Shown piece by piece: positions 25,595 through 35,385 of a DNA stretch of 64,000 bases. A program made the translations under genes and the position numbers. Below the pieces are notes generated by a model, which made no database searches, was not told the origin of the DNA, and saw nothing but the letters and a program-made list of their open reading frames with translations. The stretch covers positions 248,001 through 312,000 of the forward strand of contig NZ_JAKIKT010000003.1 of NCBI RefSeq assembly GCF_023349125.1. The letters run 5' to 3'. This DNA comes from Shewanella corallii (GTDB lineage Bacteria > Pseudomonadota > Gammaproteobacteria > Enterobacterales > Shewanellaceae). The stretch's first letter is position 1; every line of letters begins with the position of its first letter.

Positions 25595-25970
25595 GTATTT
25601 TGTGGTTATAGGCGTTTTCGCCAACATTGGACTTGCAGTTGCAAACTATCAGACTCAGACGAAATGGGTTGGCTCTGTTGAATCGAGCAAATTCAGCTGG
25701 ACGGTTTATACAATTCAGAATAATGACAGAGTGAACGTTGATGTCATTTACTCCATAGCTGATGGCGATATCGTCGAAGAAAAAAGTGAAACCTACGATT
25801 ACCGGTTCTGGGTAGACGACGAAAACACATTACTGCTGGAAAACGATAACATGAAGCTGAAAAACCGAAGGACGTCGTACTATTTCATCGATGATGAATG
25901 CAGACTGTCTTTCAGAGGCAGCGAAAAGATGAAAACAAGTAATTTCCATATGGTTTGTCGCTTCAAATGA
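25551..25970 (+). CDS. Small membrane-anchored periplasmic protein, ToxS/TcpH-like partner
   Basis: The gene overlaps the end of the ToxR-like gene by 44 bases. I place the start at GTG 25551 because GGAG lies at 25539-25542; ATG 25557 and ATG 25536 are alternatives. The protein has about 139 residues with an N-terminal membrane segment (VIFKYFVVIGVFANIGLAV) and a soluble, beta-rich remainder containing two cysteines (DDECRLSF and MVCRFK). I do not recognise the sequence family. The role as an effector that protects or modulates the regulator is inferred from arrangement, size and topology, as in ToxR-ToxS and TcpP-TcpH. Confidence 0.68.
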   Translation: MTMKKHKDYSSVIFKYFVVIGVFANIGLAVANYQTQTKWVGSVESSKFSWTVYTIQNNDRVNVDVIYSIADGDIVEEKSETYDYRFWVDDENTLLLENDNMKLKNRRTSYYFIDDECRLSFRGSEKMKTSNFHMVCRFK

Positions 25971-26034
25971 TGGCAATACCAATTGGGCTCGTTATTGAAG
26001 CCTAGCCGTTCGATGCAAGCACTTTTTGATGTGA

Positions 26035-28713
26035 TTAAAGGTACGGATGCAACACAGAGACAGCTTCTGCGCGGGTAGCCACTTTCAACTTGCTGAACAG
26101 GTTCTTCAGATGAAACTTCACGGTATTGTCTGAAATGCCCAGATGTTGGCTTATCTGCTTATTACTCAATCCGCGGGCCAGCAGAGGGGCGATTTGGCTC
26201 TCTCTGTGTGACAGGCCGAGTTCGCTGAGGCCAAATCCGGGGTTGACCTGAGTGCCCTGCTCCACCGTCTCCAGTAGATCAGCAAACTGCGGGTATTCAC
26301 GAACAGCAGCGCTGTTTTGCTTAAGCAGAGGTGTCATTCCATTAGGCGCATCAATAAAAACTCTGATATAGCCCTCTAATGCGCATGTCTCCAACATTCG
26401 ATTTAACGGCTCGCGGGCCTTCTCCGCTTCCCCTCTTTGTTCAAGCACAATGGCTTCAATTGCCAGTGCTTTGGCCAGATCGGATTGCCGCTCAATTTTC
26501 GAGCCATGGGCATGGAGCTTTGTCGCCAGTCTTTGAGCCTCAGCACCGGCATTTCGGGCCAATGCATCTTTGGCTTTCAGCTCCAGATAGTCGGACAATA
26601 CCAGCCAGTTGCTGTCCTGCTTGAGTTCATTAAGGTCTATCGCCAGGCCAGATATCGGCTTATCTGTCATTAATTTTCCGCCAAAATGTTGATTGGTTTT
26701 GGCCTCCAGCACGCCACACAGCAGAGATAATCTGTTCAGGTGCCTGTTGCTGGCCACTTCAGCGATACGGGTGAGCAGCGCTTCAGCGGCAACTTTATCA
26801 TTGGATGCCAATGCCAGATTCAGCGCCAGCCGGAAGCTGACAGCATAGATATCATGCCAGCAATCCCGGCTTTCAAGCACGCCAAGGCCTTTGTTCAGCA
26901 TTTGCTGCGCCTTATCAAGCTCATTGCGCTGATAGTGAATGTCTGCAGCCAAACACCAGGACATCGCCTGCAGCCCGTTATCTTTGCCATAGTGCTCTTC
27001 GGCCAGCGCTGCAGCCCGTTCAAACTGCTCAAGCGCCTGCTGCAGGTGTCCCCGGTAGGCCAGACTTTGACCATGGTGCAATAGCGCATAATTGAGGCCA
27101 ACCCAGCAGTTGGCCAGTTGCATCTCCTGCTCACAGGCAATGGCCATAGATTCGGCCTGGCTGAATCTGGCTATCTGATTCAGGATCAAGGACTGGCACG
27201 CCAGCAGTACGCCCTTTCCCAAATGATCCCCTTCGTCCAGTGTATTCAGTCTCGAGTCAATCAAGTCCAGCACATCCGCGGATACGTGTTTGTCGAGATA
27301 GATGTCCACCAGCAGCCCGATGACGATAAAGTCTCTTTCGGTCACCTGCGTGATTTCATGATCCGCGGTTATCTCATTAAATCTGACTGTTGCCAGGTTG
27401 AAGTACTCTTCCGCTTTGACGACTCTGCCGAGCTTCATGCATAAGTAGGCCTGCATCAGCCCCAAACAGGGGTATTTAACCAATGAGGTCTCATCAAACT
27501 GAGCCAGCAGGGATTCCACCAGCCCAATGCCCCGGGTCATGATCATTTCCCAGCCGCCGGCATCGGAGATCAGTTCAACCGCCAAATCCATCTCTCCAGC
27601 GCGAATACACTGGCTCACGGCCTCAGCCAAATAGTCATGTTCAGCATAAAACCGCGCCGCCTTGCATCTGAGTTGATTACAGATCTGCTCGCCAACTTTA
27701 GCCAGCAATTTTTGCTGCAAAAAGTCGCCGAACAGATGGTGATATCGATAGGTAGATGACTCAAAATCAATGGGGATCACCAGCGCGCGAAATGGCTCCA
27801 GCTGCTTGATAAACTCCTCTGCTCCCCCAGCCTCGCAAACATGGTTGGCCAGGGTTGGATTGAAACGATCCAGCAAGGAGGTGTGAATAACAAACTCCTG
27901 CAACTCAGGAGAAAAACGCTCGAAAATCTGCTCTGAAAAATAGCGGTTCAGTATCTCAATATTCTGAGTTCCAAGGGTCTGCATTGAGTGCTGTGGGCTT
28001 TGCTGCAACCACATCTGCATCAGTTGCATGGCAACAATCCAGCCCTCGGTTTTACTGTACAGGCCTTCAAGCGTGTCCTTTGGGATCACATCTCCAAACA
28101 GGGTTCTGGCTTCTACCAAATCAAACTTGAGTTGGGCTGAGTCTATCGACAACATCTGCCCCTGTGCCATCAACAGCCCCACTTCCAAGGGGGGCTGAAT
28201 GCGGCTGGCCAATACCAGACTGAAGTTGTCGGGACAATAGCGCATCAACTGGTCGAAAAAACTGATGACTGCCGGATCTGAAATGTAATGAAAGTCATCC
28301 ACAAACCAGTAGATATGGTTATCGCAGCTGGAGATAACTTTTACAACTTCGGCGAGAAACCTGTCTGTGTCCTCGGTTGCTGAAAAGTGTTGGGCGCGGT
28401 TAATAAAGGAAGGTTGCGCCAGGTTTGAATCAACCAGGGCGTGACAGAGCAGATGAAAAAAACGGTTTGCTTCGTTGTCCGATGGGTCCAATGCCAGCCA
28501 AACACAAGCACAGCTGCGTAGTGTCATCGCATTGACAAACTGGCCCATTAACGTGGACTTACCAAACCCCGCCGGGGCAACTACGCTGGTCAGCTGATAA
28601 TGCTGTTTATCATTAAATGCCTTCAGCAGATTTTGCCTTTGGGTCAGCCTCACTCTTGGCTGTGGCGGTTTGAATTTTTGCTGCAGGAATACCTGTGTTT
28701 GTCGTCCGCTCAA
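26035..28713 (-). CDS. MalT-like ATP-dependent LuxR-family transcriptional regulator
   Basis: This is an 892-residue STAND-type regulator. The N-terminal NTPase has Walker A APAGFGKST (residues 46-54) and a Walker B-like IYWFVDDFHYI near 133-143. A winged segment and a long helical repeat region (TPR-like) fill the middle. The C terminus is a LuxR helix-turn-helix: LGLSHRESQIAPLLARGLSN then ISQHLGISDNTVKFHLKNLF. Such proteins bind an inducer and ATP, oligomerise and activate transcription. The gene is divergent from the TonB receptor/hydantoinase operon, which it very likely controls; the inducer would be the substrate or a product of that pathway. Confidence 0.93.
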   Translation of the reverse strand: MSGRQTQVFLQQKFKPPQPRVRLTQRQNLLKAFNDKQHYQLTSVVAPAGFGKSTLMGQFVNAMTLRSCACVWLALDPSDNEANRFFHLLCHALVDSNLAQPSFINRAQHFSATEDTDRFLAEVVKVISSCDNHIYWFVDDFHYISDPAVISFFDQLMRYCPDNFSLVLASRIQPPLEVGLLMAQGQMLSIDSAQLKFDLVEARTLFGDVIPKDTLEGLYSKTEGWIVAMQLMQMWLQQSPQHSMQTLGTQNIEILNRYFSEQIFERFSPELQEFVIHTSLLDRFNPTLANHVCEAGGAEEFIKQLEPFRALVIPIDFESSTYRYHHLFGDFLQQKLLAKVGEQICNQLRCKAARFYAEHDYLAEAVSQCIRAGEMDLAVELISDAGGWEMIMTRGIGLVESLLAQFDETSLVKYPCLGLMQAYLCMKLGRVVKAEEYFNLATVRFNEITADHEITQVTERDFIVIGLLVDIYLDKHVSADVLDLIDSRLNTLDEGDHLGKGVLLACQSLILNQIARFSQAESMAIACEQEMQLANCWVGLNYALLHHGQSLAYRGHLQQALEQFERAAALAEEHYGKDNGLQAMSWCLAADIHYQRNELDKAQQMLNKGLGVLESRDCWHDIYAVSFRLALNLALASNDKVAAEALLTRIAEVASNRHLNRLSLLCGVLEAKTNQHFGGKLMTDKPISGLAIDLNELKQDSNWLVLSDYLELKAKDALARNAGAEAQRLATKLHAHGSKIERQSDLAKALAIEAIVLEQRGEAEKAREPLNRMLETCALEGYIRVFIDAPNGMTPLLKQNSAAVREYPQFADLLETVEQGTQVNPGFGLSELGLSHRESQIAPLLARGLSNKQISQHLGISDNTVKFHLKNLFSKLKVATRAEAVSVLHPYL

Positions 28714-28832
28714 ATCAGTCCCCTCTAAGGGCTTCTGTTATCACTTACTTCAATCATCCGTTGTCTGCATCGGTACATCCACGAAGTATGCTCGTTCCAT
28801 AATCCTAGCACTATCTTTTGCTGTTCAATACT

Positions 28833-28892
28833 TACCCACCTCTGCCTACCCACCTGGGTAGGTTGCCACTACCCAGCTCAGTCCACTTACCC
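28833..28892. promoter_or_regulatory. Cluster of TACCC motifs in the divergent control region, candidate operator
   Basis: TACCCACCT occurs at 28833-28841 and again at 28847-28855, 14 bases apart. The second copy is part of the inverted repeat CCTACCC-ACCT-GGGTAGG (28845-28862). Further TACCC sites follow near 28870 and 28888. The cluster lies 80-140 bases before the TonB receptor start and may be the binding array of the MalT-like regulator. This is inference from repetition and location; MalT itself uses a different sequence. Confidence 0.45.
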
Positions 28893-28970
28893 GGTGGAGT
28901 CGTTGCCGCCAACCTTTACAACTCAATAACATTCAGCCTGACATCAATCAGACAAAAAGAGAGTAAATCC

Positions 28971-31139
28971 ATGGCAATCAAGTACTCCCAAGTCGCGCTT
29001 TCCCTGGCGGCTATTTTATCGGGCCTCATACCAAACACCGGACAGTCGGCGGACGACATGGAGGTGATTGAAGTCACTTCACGTCAGCGCAGTGAAAATA
29101 TTCAGAATGTTCCCATCGCCATTACTGCTTTTGGTGAGCAGGACATTGAAGATATGGGACTGGAGCGCGCGGCTGACTTTATCTCACTCACCCCCAACAT
29201 GACGATGGTCGAGGCCCAGAATGCCGGGACCAGCTTTATTACCATCCGGGGCTTGTCTCAGGTGCGTAACGGCGAATCCCCTGTCGCAGTATCGGTTGAC
29301 GGTGTACTGCAGATCAGCCCCAACCAGTTTAATCAGGACCTTTACGATATAGCGCAAATTGAGGTGCTAAAAGGTCCTCAGGGTGCGCTTTATGGTCGTA
29401 ATGCCATTGGTGGCGCCATTAATATCACCACGAAAAAGCCCACTGATGAGCTGACCGGCTACGCTGAGCTTGATTTGGGTAATGGTGGACTGAAAGCCAT
29501 ATCAGGCGCGGTGTCCGGGCCGGTTACCGATGAACTTAGCTATCGCATTACTGCTCAATACCGGGACTTTGATGGCCTTATCGACAATGTGTATCTGGGG
29601 CAAAAGGTCGACTTTCAAACCGATAAGAATATCCGTGGCCGTGCGTTGTGGTACCTCACAGATGATCTGACCGCCGACTTTCGTCTGGCTCATGGTCAAA
29701 CCCGGGGCGGCGCAGTTAACTATATATTCCAGCCACTGTTTGGTGTGAATGACGCCAATGTTGCCGATCTGGACATTGAAGCCAACAACATAGGCGAAAA
29801 TGAGCGGGACACCACCTCAGCTGCGATCAAGCTGGATTGGACGTTGGACGACGTAACCGCCAGCTTTATTGTGGCTGCCGACAAGCTGGAAGAGTATTTA
29901 TCAGGGGACCAGTTCCCATACTCCAGAGCCATTTCGGCCAACTCCCCTTTCGGCCCCAATGTTTTTGACGGTACCCAGGCACAGTATCTGGATGTGTCGG
30001 CTCAAAGCTATGAGTTGAGATTTACTTCTGCCAGCGATCAGGATCTGCGCTGGATTGGGGGTCTGTATTACCTGAACACAGACAGATTTATTTCCAGCTT
30101 CACCGGCCTGGATTTGGGTAAAGGTATTCCACGCATCACCAAAAATCCGGATATCGCGCCGGATATCAGCCCGGCAACCACTTATCTGTCAGATGACAAC
30201 CACAACACCGCCTGGGCGGTATTCGGTCAGCTGAACTATAGCCTGACGGATACTCAGGAGTTGAGTGTTTCGGGCCGTTTTGACTCAGATAAGCGTGAGC
30301 AAACCAATACCACGCCGCTCAAGTATTCCGCCACATCCGGCGAGGTACGTTCTGAAACCTTTGATAAGTTTCAACCCAAGATCTCTTATGTGTATACCGG
30401 CATAGACAATATCAGCCTTTATGCCAACTATGCACAGGGATTCCGCAGCGGTGGCTTCAACCAAAGTGGCGTCGGCAAGCTGGCCGAGCAAGCAGGGCTA
30501 AAGGGAGTCAACGACCTCTATAAAGCGGAAGAGACCAGTAACTATGAACTGGGCTTTAAAGGCCTGTTCCCCGGCGCTTCAACCCGCATCAATGCCTCAC
30601 TGTTCAACACCCGAATCGACAATCAGCATTACTTTGTTTTTGTTGGTGCTCTGGGTGCCCAGGTACTGACCAACATAGATGAAGTCTCACTCATAGGGGG
30701 TGAACTCGACTTCAAAACCGGTATTACCGAATTTATGGATATCTATGGTGCCTTCGGTATCACAGACAGCGAAATCAAGGCCTATTCCCTCACTCCCGCC
30801 GATGTCGGTAACAAAGCCCCTTATGTCCCCGAGTACACCATCAACCTGGGTGCTCAGGTCACGGCTGAACTGCTCAGCGGCTGGGATACCAAGTTCACCC
30901 TGGAGTGGGAACAAAGGGGAAAACAGTACTGGGATCCGGCCAACACCAGCGCCCGTGATGCCATAGATCTTGTGAATGCCCGAATTGGATTACTGCGTCA
31001 TCAGGCGGATTGGTCAGTCAATCTGTGGGCCAAAAATCTCACCAATGAGAAGTATCTGGCCGAATGGGTTTTGGGCGGGTTTGCCCACCCTGCGCAGGAG
31101 CGCACCTTTGGTTTGGAAGTTCGCTGGAATATGGAGTAA
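28971..31139 (+). CDS. TonB-dependent outer-membrane receptor
   Basis: From ATG 28971 (preceded by AGAGAGTAA) the protein has 722 residues with a signal peptide (about 1-27). EVIEVTSRQR at about 31-40 is TonB-box-like. The plug domain follows (NVPIAITAFGEQDIE, then IRGLSQVRNG, LKGPQGALYGRNAIGGAINITTK), and then a long beta-barrel ending in ERTFGLEVRWNME. The frame extends back to 28818, but those 51 residues would precede the signal peptide. It imports a ligand across the outer membrane using TonB energy. Being first in an operon with hydantoinase genes, it probably imports their substrate, not a siderophore. Confidence 0.92.
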   Translation: MAIKYSQVALSLAAILSGLIPNTGQSADDMEVIEVTSRQRSENIQNVPIAITAFGEQDIEDMGLERAADFISLTPNMTMVEAQNAGTSFITIRGLSQVRNGESPVAVSVDGVLQISPNQFNQDLYDIAQIEVLKGPQGALYGRNAIGGAINITTKKPTDELTGYAELDLGNGGLKAISGAVSGPVTDELSYRITAQYRDFDGLIDNVYLGQKVDFQTDKNIRGRALWYLTDDLTADFRLAHGQTRGGAVNYIFQPLFGVNDANVADLDIEANNIGENERDTTSAAIKLDWTLDDVTASFIVAADKLEEYLSGDQFPYSRAISANSPFGPNVFDGTQAQYLDVSAQSYELRFTSASDQDLRWIGGLYYLNTDRFISSFTGLDLGKGIPRITKNPDIAPDISPATTYLSDDNHNTAWAVFGQLNYSLTDTQELSVSGRFDSDKREQTNTTPLKYSATSGEVRSETFDKFQPKISYVYTGIDNISLYANYAQGFRSGGFNQSGVGKLAEQAGLKGVNDLYKAEETSNYELGFKGLFPGASTRINASLFNTRIDNQHYFVFVGALGAQVLTNIDEVSLIGGELDFKTGITEFMDIYGAFGITDSEIKAYSLTPADVGNKAPYVPEYTINLGAQVTAELLSGWDTKFTLEWEQRGKQYWDPANTSARDAIDLVNARIGLLRHQADWSVNLWAKNLTNEKYLAEWVLGGFAHPAQERTFGLEVRWNME

Positions 31140-31142
31140 CCC

Positions 31143-31640
31143 ATGCAGTCACAGCATCAAGATATCCTGATGGAGGCATTGCAACTGGGAGATCATCGCC
31201 GATTTCTCAGTCTGCTTGAGCAGTGTCTGCATCAAGCCTTTGACTTCAGTCTGTTTACCCTGACGGCAGTGGATAAAGACGGACTCAGGGTCAAACGCCT
31301 GTACAGCTCGGCTCCCGACAAATATGCAGAGGGCGGATATAAACCTATACCCACCAATCATTGGACAGAGCAAGTGATGCAAAGAGCCACACCTTTTATC
31401 GCCAATACCCAAAGAGCGCTGGCTGAGGTGTTCTTCGATCATGGTCTTATCGCTTCAATGGGGCTGGGTGCCGTTATCAACTACCCGGTTGTATTCGGCA
31501 ACTCAGTGATTGGCACAGTCAACTTGCTGGCTCCCGAGGGAGCCTACCTCGACGCTGACCTAAGCCCATTGTCAGCATTCTATCCGTGGTTGGTTCTGGC
31601 TTTTATCAACAACAGGGAGGAAGCCCACTATGAAAAATAA
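31143..31640 (+). CDS. GAF domain protein
   Basis: This 165-residue protein starts three bases after the receptor stop, with GGAG in the receptor's last codons. It looks like a single GAF domain: CLHQAFDFSLFTLTAVD at the start, then the core VINYPVVFGNSVIGTVNLLAPEGAY and a final helix. No catalytic or DNA-binding domain is attached. Its end overlaps the hydantoinase A start by 11 bases. It may bind a small ligand of the pathway or be an accessory to the hydantoinase; I know of no fixed function. Confidence 0.75.
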   Translation: MQSQHQDILMEALQLGDHRRFLSLLEQCLHQAFDFSLFTLTAVDKDGLRVKRLYSSAPDKYAEGGYKPIPTNHWTEQVMQRATPFIANTQRALAEVFFDHGLIASMGLGAVINYPVVFGNSVIGTVNLLAPEGAYLDADLSPLSAFYPWLVLAFINNREEAHYEK

Positions 31641-33720
31641 TGTCTTTGTTACCACAGATGTGGGCGGTACTTTCACTGATCTCGTCTACCTGAGTGAAGA
31701 TCCTGCTACCGGCAGACAGCAGCTGAAAACGGCCAAAACTGATACCACGCCTCCCAACTTCGAGCAGGGTGTGCTCAAAGTGATGGAGAAAGCTGGTGTC
31801 AGTGGCGAAGAGATCCAGGTCATGGCCCATGGCACCACAGTGGTGATCAATGCGCTGACGGAGCGCAAAGGTGCAACCACCGCGCTAATCACCACACAGG
31901 GCTTCAGGGATGTGCTTGAGATTGGTCGCGGCAATCGCCCGGATTTCTTTAATCTCAACTATCAAAAACCCGAGCCTTATATTCCAAGGTATCTGAGGTT
32001 TGAGGTAGACGAACGCATTGACTGCCACGGTCAGGTTGAACGTCCTCTCGACAGTACCCATCTGCCACAGATTCTCGACACCATGCGTAATGAGGGTGTG
32101 AAAGCCATTGCCATCTGTTTGCTCAGCAGTTATCGCAACCCGGAGCATGAAATTTCGCTGGCCAGCGCTATTGAAACTCTGTCTGAGCCCGGAGAGTTCG
32201 AGCTGATATGCTCCCACCAGGTTAGCCGGGAGTGGCGAGAATATGAAAGAACCAGTACCACGGCATTGTCAGCTTATGTGCAGCCTGTGGCCGCCAGATA
32301 CCTTTCTGAGCTGGATACCGGTCTGAAGCAGAAAAACTTCGACGGCAGGCTTTATATCATGCAGTCCAACTGTGGCGTGGATACCCTGGCCTCTGCGAAA
32401 CAGGTTCCCATCACCATGGTGGAGTCGGGGCCTGCCAGCGGAATATGGGGGGCGGCCGAGCTGGGTAAAATCATCGACGAGCCCAATATCATCGCTCTGG
32501 ATATCGGCGGCACAACCGCTAAGTGTTCTTTGATCCACAACGGCGAAGTCACCGTCACCTCAGATTACTACATTGAACGCAGCCCCAGGAGCGCAGGCTA
32601 TCCCATTATGGTGCCTGTGGTGGATCTGGTTGAAATAGGCAATGGCGGCGGCTCCATCGCCTGGCTGGATGAGTTTAATAAGCTGCATGTCGGTCCCCAA
32701 AGTGCCGGCGCCCTGCCCGGCCCGGTTGCCTATGGTCGTGGTGGCAGTGAACCTACCACGACAGACGCCAATTTGATGCTGGGCAGAATCAATCCCGATT
32801 ATTTCTGTGGCGGTGAACTCACGGCAGATATGACAGCGGTTGAAAGGTCGATGAACCGACTGGGGCAGCAGATGGGAATGACGCCTGCGGATATCGCCCG
32901 GGGCATAGTGCGTATCGCCAACAACAATATGGTCAATGCGCTTAAGCTGGTGTCAGTCAACCGGGGCCATGATCCCCGGGATTTCACCATGGTGGCCTTT
33001 GGTGGTGGCGGCGCCATGCACGCCTGTGCACTGGCTGCTGAACTTGGCATTAAGAAAGTGGTTATCCCGGCCACCGCATCCGTCTTCTCCGCCTGGGGCA
33101 TGATGATGTCGGACATCCGCAGGGATCGACTGCAAACCTTCCTGTGCTCATGGGATTTGAATGCCATCGATGCGATTTCACATGAGATGGAAAACTTATA
33201 CCGCTCTCTGGAGCAGGAGTTTATCGACGATGAACTTCCCCGGGATAAAACTGAGTTCCAGTTTTATGGGCGCTTCAGATACGTCAATCAGGAGCACTCT
33301 ATTGAGATCCAGCTGAGTTACCCCTTGAGCCAGTCTCACCTTGAGCCAGTTATTGCCAGGTTCAACGAGGCTTATGAGCAGGAGTACAGCTATCGTCTCG
33401 ACAATGACATAGAGCTGGTTGGTCTTCACCTTGTAGGTAAAGCCGACGTTGGCAAGGTCAAACTGGCCAGGCAGGCACAAACCGGTCGGCTGCTGTCAGA
33501 AGCCATTAAAGGCGAGCGTATGGTGGACTTTGCCGAGGATGGCAGACATCAGGCGGTGATTTATGAAGGTGAGTTACTGGAGCCGGGAATGACCTTCCCC
33601 GGGCCCGCCATTATCGAGCAAACCGGCACAACCATAGTGGTACATCCCCAACAAGAGGTGCAGGTGGATGAATACGCCAATATTGTCATTAACCTGACTC
33701 CGGGAGGTGAGCAGCAATGA
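31630..33720 (+). CDS. hyuA: Hydantoinase/oxoprolinase family protein, A subunit
   Basis: The 696-residue protein has the ASKHA ATP-binding fold of HyuA: TTDVGGTFTDLVYL near the N terminus, HGTTVVINALTERKGA, and the second phosphate loop IALDIGGTTAKCSLI. The segment VSVNRGHDPRDFTMVAFGGGGAMHA is conserved in the family. HyuA and HyuB together catalyse ATP-dependent hydrolysis of cyclic amides (N-methylhydantoin, 5-oxoproline); related proteins are carboxylases of acetone or acetophenone. GGGAGGA precedes the ATG. It overlaps hyuB by four bases. The actual substrate cannot be told from sequence. Confidence 0.93.
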   Translation: MKNNVFVTTDVGGTFTDLVYLSEDPATGRQQLKTAKTDTTPPNFEQGVLKVMEKAGVSGEEIQVMAHGTTVVINALTERKGATTALITTQGFRDVLEIGRGNRPDFFNLNYQKPEPYIPRYLRFEVDERIDCHGQVERPLDSTHLPQILDTMRNEGVKAIAICLLSSYRNPEHEISLASAIETLSEPGEFELICSHQVSREWREYERTSTTALSAYVQPVAARYLSELDTGLKQKNFDGRLYIMQSNCGVDTLASAKQVPITMVESGPASGIWGAAELGKIIDEPNIIALDIGGTTAKCSLIHNGEVTVTSDYYIERSPRSAGYPIMVPVVDLVEIGNGGGSIAWLDEFNKLHVGPQSAGALPGPVAYGRGGSEPTTTDANLMLGRINPDYFCGGELTADMTAVERSMNRLGQQMGMTPADIARGIVRIANNNMVNALKLVSVNRGHDPRDFTMVAFGGGGAMHACALAAELGIKKVVIPATASVFSAWGMMMSDIRRDRLQTFLCSWDLNAIDAISHEMENLYRSLEQEFIDDELPRDKTEFQFYGRFRYVNQEHSIEIQLSYPLSQSHLEPVIARFNEAYEQEYSYRLDNDIELVGLHLVGKADVGKVKLARQAQTGRLLSEAIKGERMVDFAEDGRHQAVIYEGELLEPGMTFPGPAIIEQTGTTIVVHPQQEVQVDEYANIVINLTPGGEQQ

Positions 33721-35384
33721 AGACTCAGGACCCCTTTACACTGGAAATTATCCAAAACTCATTGCGGGCTATCAGTGATGAGATGTTTTCAACCATAGGT
33801 AAAACGGCGATGAGCCCCATTATCTATGAGGTACTGGATATGGCCACCGCCATTACCGATGCCGACGGCGAACTGGCCAGTGCCGGTTCCGGGATCCCGG
33901 CATTTGTCGGGGCTCTGGACAAGTCGGTACGCGCTATTCTGGATAAGTACCCTGACGATGCAATCCGCGAAGGCGATATTTATATCACCAACGACCCCTT
34001 CTATGGTGGTGTGACCCACCTGAATGATGTGGTGCTGATAAAGCCGGTGTTTGCCGATGGGGAGCGCATCGCCTGGGTGGTGAACATTGCTCACTGGAAC
34101 GATGTTGGCGGTAAGTCTCCCGGCTCTATGTCTGTGGATGCCAATGAGATCTATCAGGAAGGCATACGCATCCCCGCCGTCAAGCTGTTCAGCAATGATG
34201 AACTTATCACCTCGGTGATGGATATGTTGCTGGCCAACTCCCGTATGCCTGATTTCCTTGAGGGTGACCTTTGGGCACAGATCTCGGCGCTGCGGGTGGG
34301 TAACAAGCGCATTAAGGCACTTGCAGGTAAATACGGAACAGCAACCTTCAGAGATGCCATTCAGGGATATCTGGACTTTGGCGAACTCATGGCGGCCCGA
34401 ACTTTGAAAGCTCTGCCTGAGGGTGAGTACACCCTGAGCGAACCCCAGGATGATGGCAGCGAACTGTCGGTCACCATCCAGGTAAAGGCCGGTCAACTCA
34501 TCATAGATTTAACCCAGGCTCCGGATCAGTCAGACAGTCCAATCAATATCTCCCGTGATGGTACCTTGCTGGCATGTCAGATGGCCTTGATGGGGCTGAT
34601 TGGTGACAGAGAGATGGCCAATGGCGGCTGCTTCAGAGTCATGCAGGTAAAAACCCGACCCGGCTCACTGTACGATGTTAAAGCGCCCGGTGCCTGTGGC
34701 ATCTACTTTGAAACCATGATCCGCCTGAATGACCTTATCTGGCGGGCGCTGGCGGAAAATATGAGTGAACACCTGCCCGCAGGTAACTTCTCTTCCATTT
34801 GCGCCACCATCATGGGTGGAACTCATCCGGATACGGGTAAGCACTACTCCATCATTGAACCTGAAATCGGTGGTTGGGGTGGTGGTCCCGGAGGCGATGG
34901 CGCTAATGCCATGTTCTGCGCCATGCACGGCGACACCTTTAACTGTCCCGCTGAGGTGGCCGAAACCCGCTACGGAGTAACAGTTGGTCAGATGGCCCTG
35001 AACCCTGAGGATGGCGGCGCCGGAGAGTTCAGAGGCGGTAAAGGCATAGTGATTGATTATAAAATCCGCAGCGACAACAGCTTTGTGACCTGCGCCTACA
35101 CCCGCTCAGTGGTTCCTCCCTGGGGACTCAAAGAGGGCCACAACGGCACAGCCAACCGCATTGAAGTGATCCGTGATGATGGCAGCAGCGAGAGGTATGC
35201 CATGGCGACCGGTATCAATGTCAACACAGGGGATACGGTACGGGTAATCACCGCCAATGGCGCAGGTTATGGTAAGCCGGAGAACAGAAGCCAGGCTGCA
35301 ATAGAACAGGATCTGAAAAACGGATATGTCACTGTGGAGTACGCACGCAGTGTGTATGGTTTCAATCAAAGTGGGAGTCGTTGA
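33717..35384 (+). CDS. hyuB: Hydantoinase/oxoprolinase family protein, B subunit
   Basis: The 555-residue protein matches HyuB. It starts DPFTLEIIQNSLRAISDEM and includes YITNDPFYGGVTHLNDV, VNIAHWNDVGGKSPGSMS, GGWGGGPGGDGANA and NPEDGGAGEFRGGKG, all family landmarks. Translation is coupled to hyuA (ATGA overlap, GGGAGGTGAG upstream). It forms the catalytic complex with HyuA in the cytoplasm. The next gene begins one base after the stop. Confidence 0.93.
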   Translation: MKTQDPFTLEIIQNSLRAISDEMFSTIGKTAMSPIIYEVLDMATAITDADGELASAGSGIPAFVGALDKSVRAILDKYPDDAIREGDIYITNDPFYGGVTHLNDVVLIKPVFADGERIAWVVNIAHWNDVGGKSPGSMSVDANEIYQEGIRIPAVKLFSNDELITSVMDMLLANSRMPDFLEGDLWAQISALRVGNKRIKALAGKYGTATFRDAIQGYLDFGELMAARTLKALPEGEYTLSEPQDDGSELSVTIQVKAGQLIIDLTQAPDQSDSPINISRDGTLLACQMALMGLIGDREMANGGCFRVMQVKTRPGSLYDVKAPGACGIYFETMIRLNDLIWRALAENMSEHLPAGNFSSICATIMGGTHPDTGKHYSIIEPEIGGWGGGPGGDGANAMFCAMHGDTFNCPAEVAETRYGVTVGQMALNPEDGGAGEFRGGKGIVIDYKIRSDNSFVTCAYTRSVVPPWGLKEGHNGTANRIEVIRDDGSSERYAMATGINVNTGDTVRVITANGAGYGKPENRSQAAIEQDLKNGYVTVEYARSVYGFNQSGSR

Positions 35385-35385
35385 T

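Noticed and set aside
33789..34496. 235-residue - strand frame inside hyuB
   Set aside because: Antisense shadow of a well-conserved coding region with no family features.
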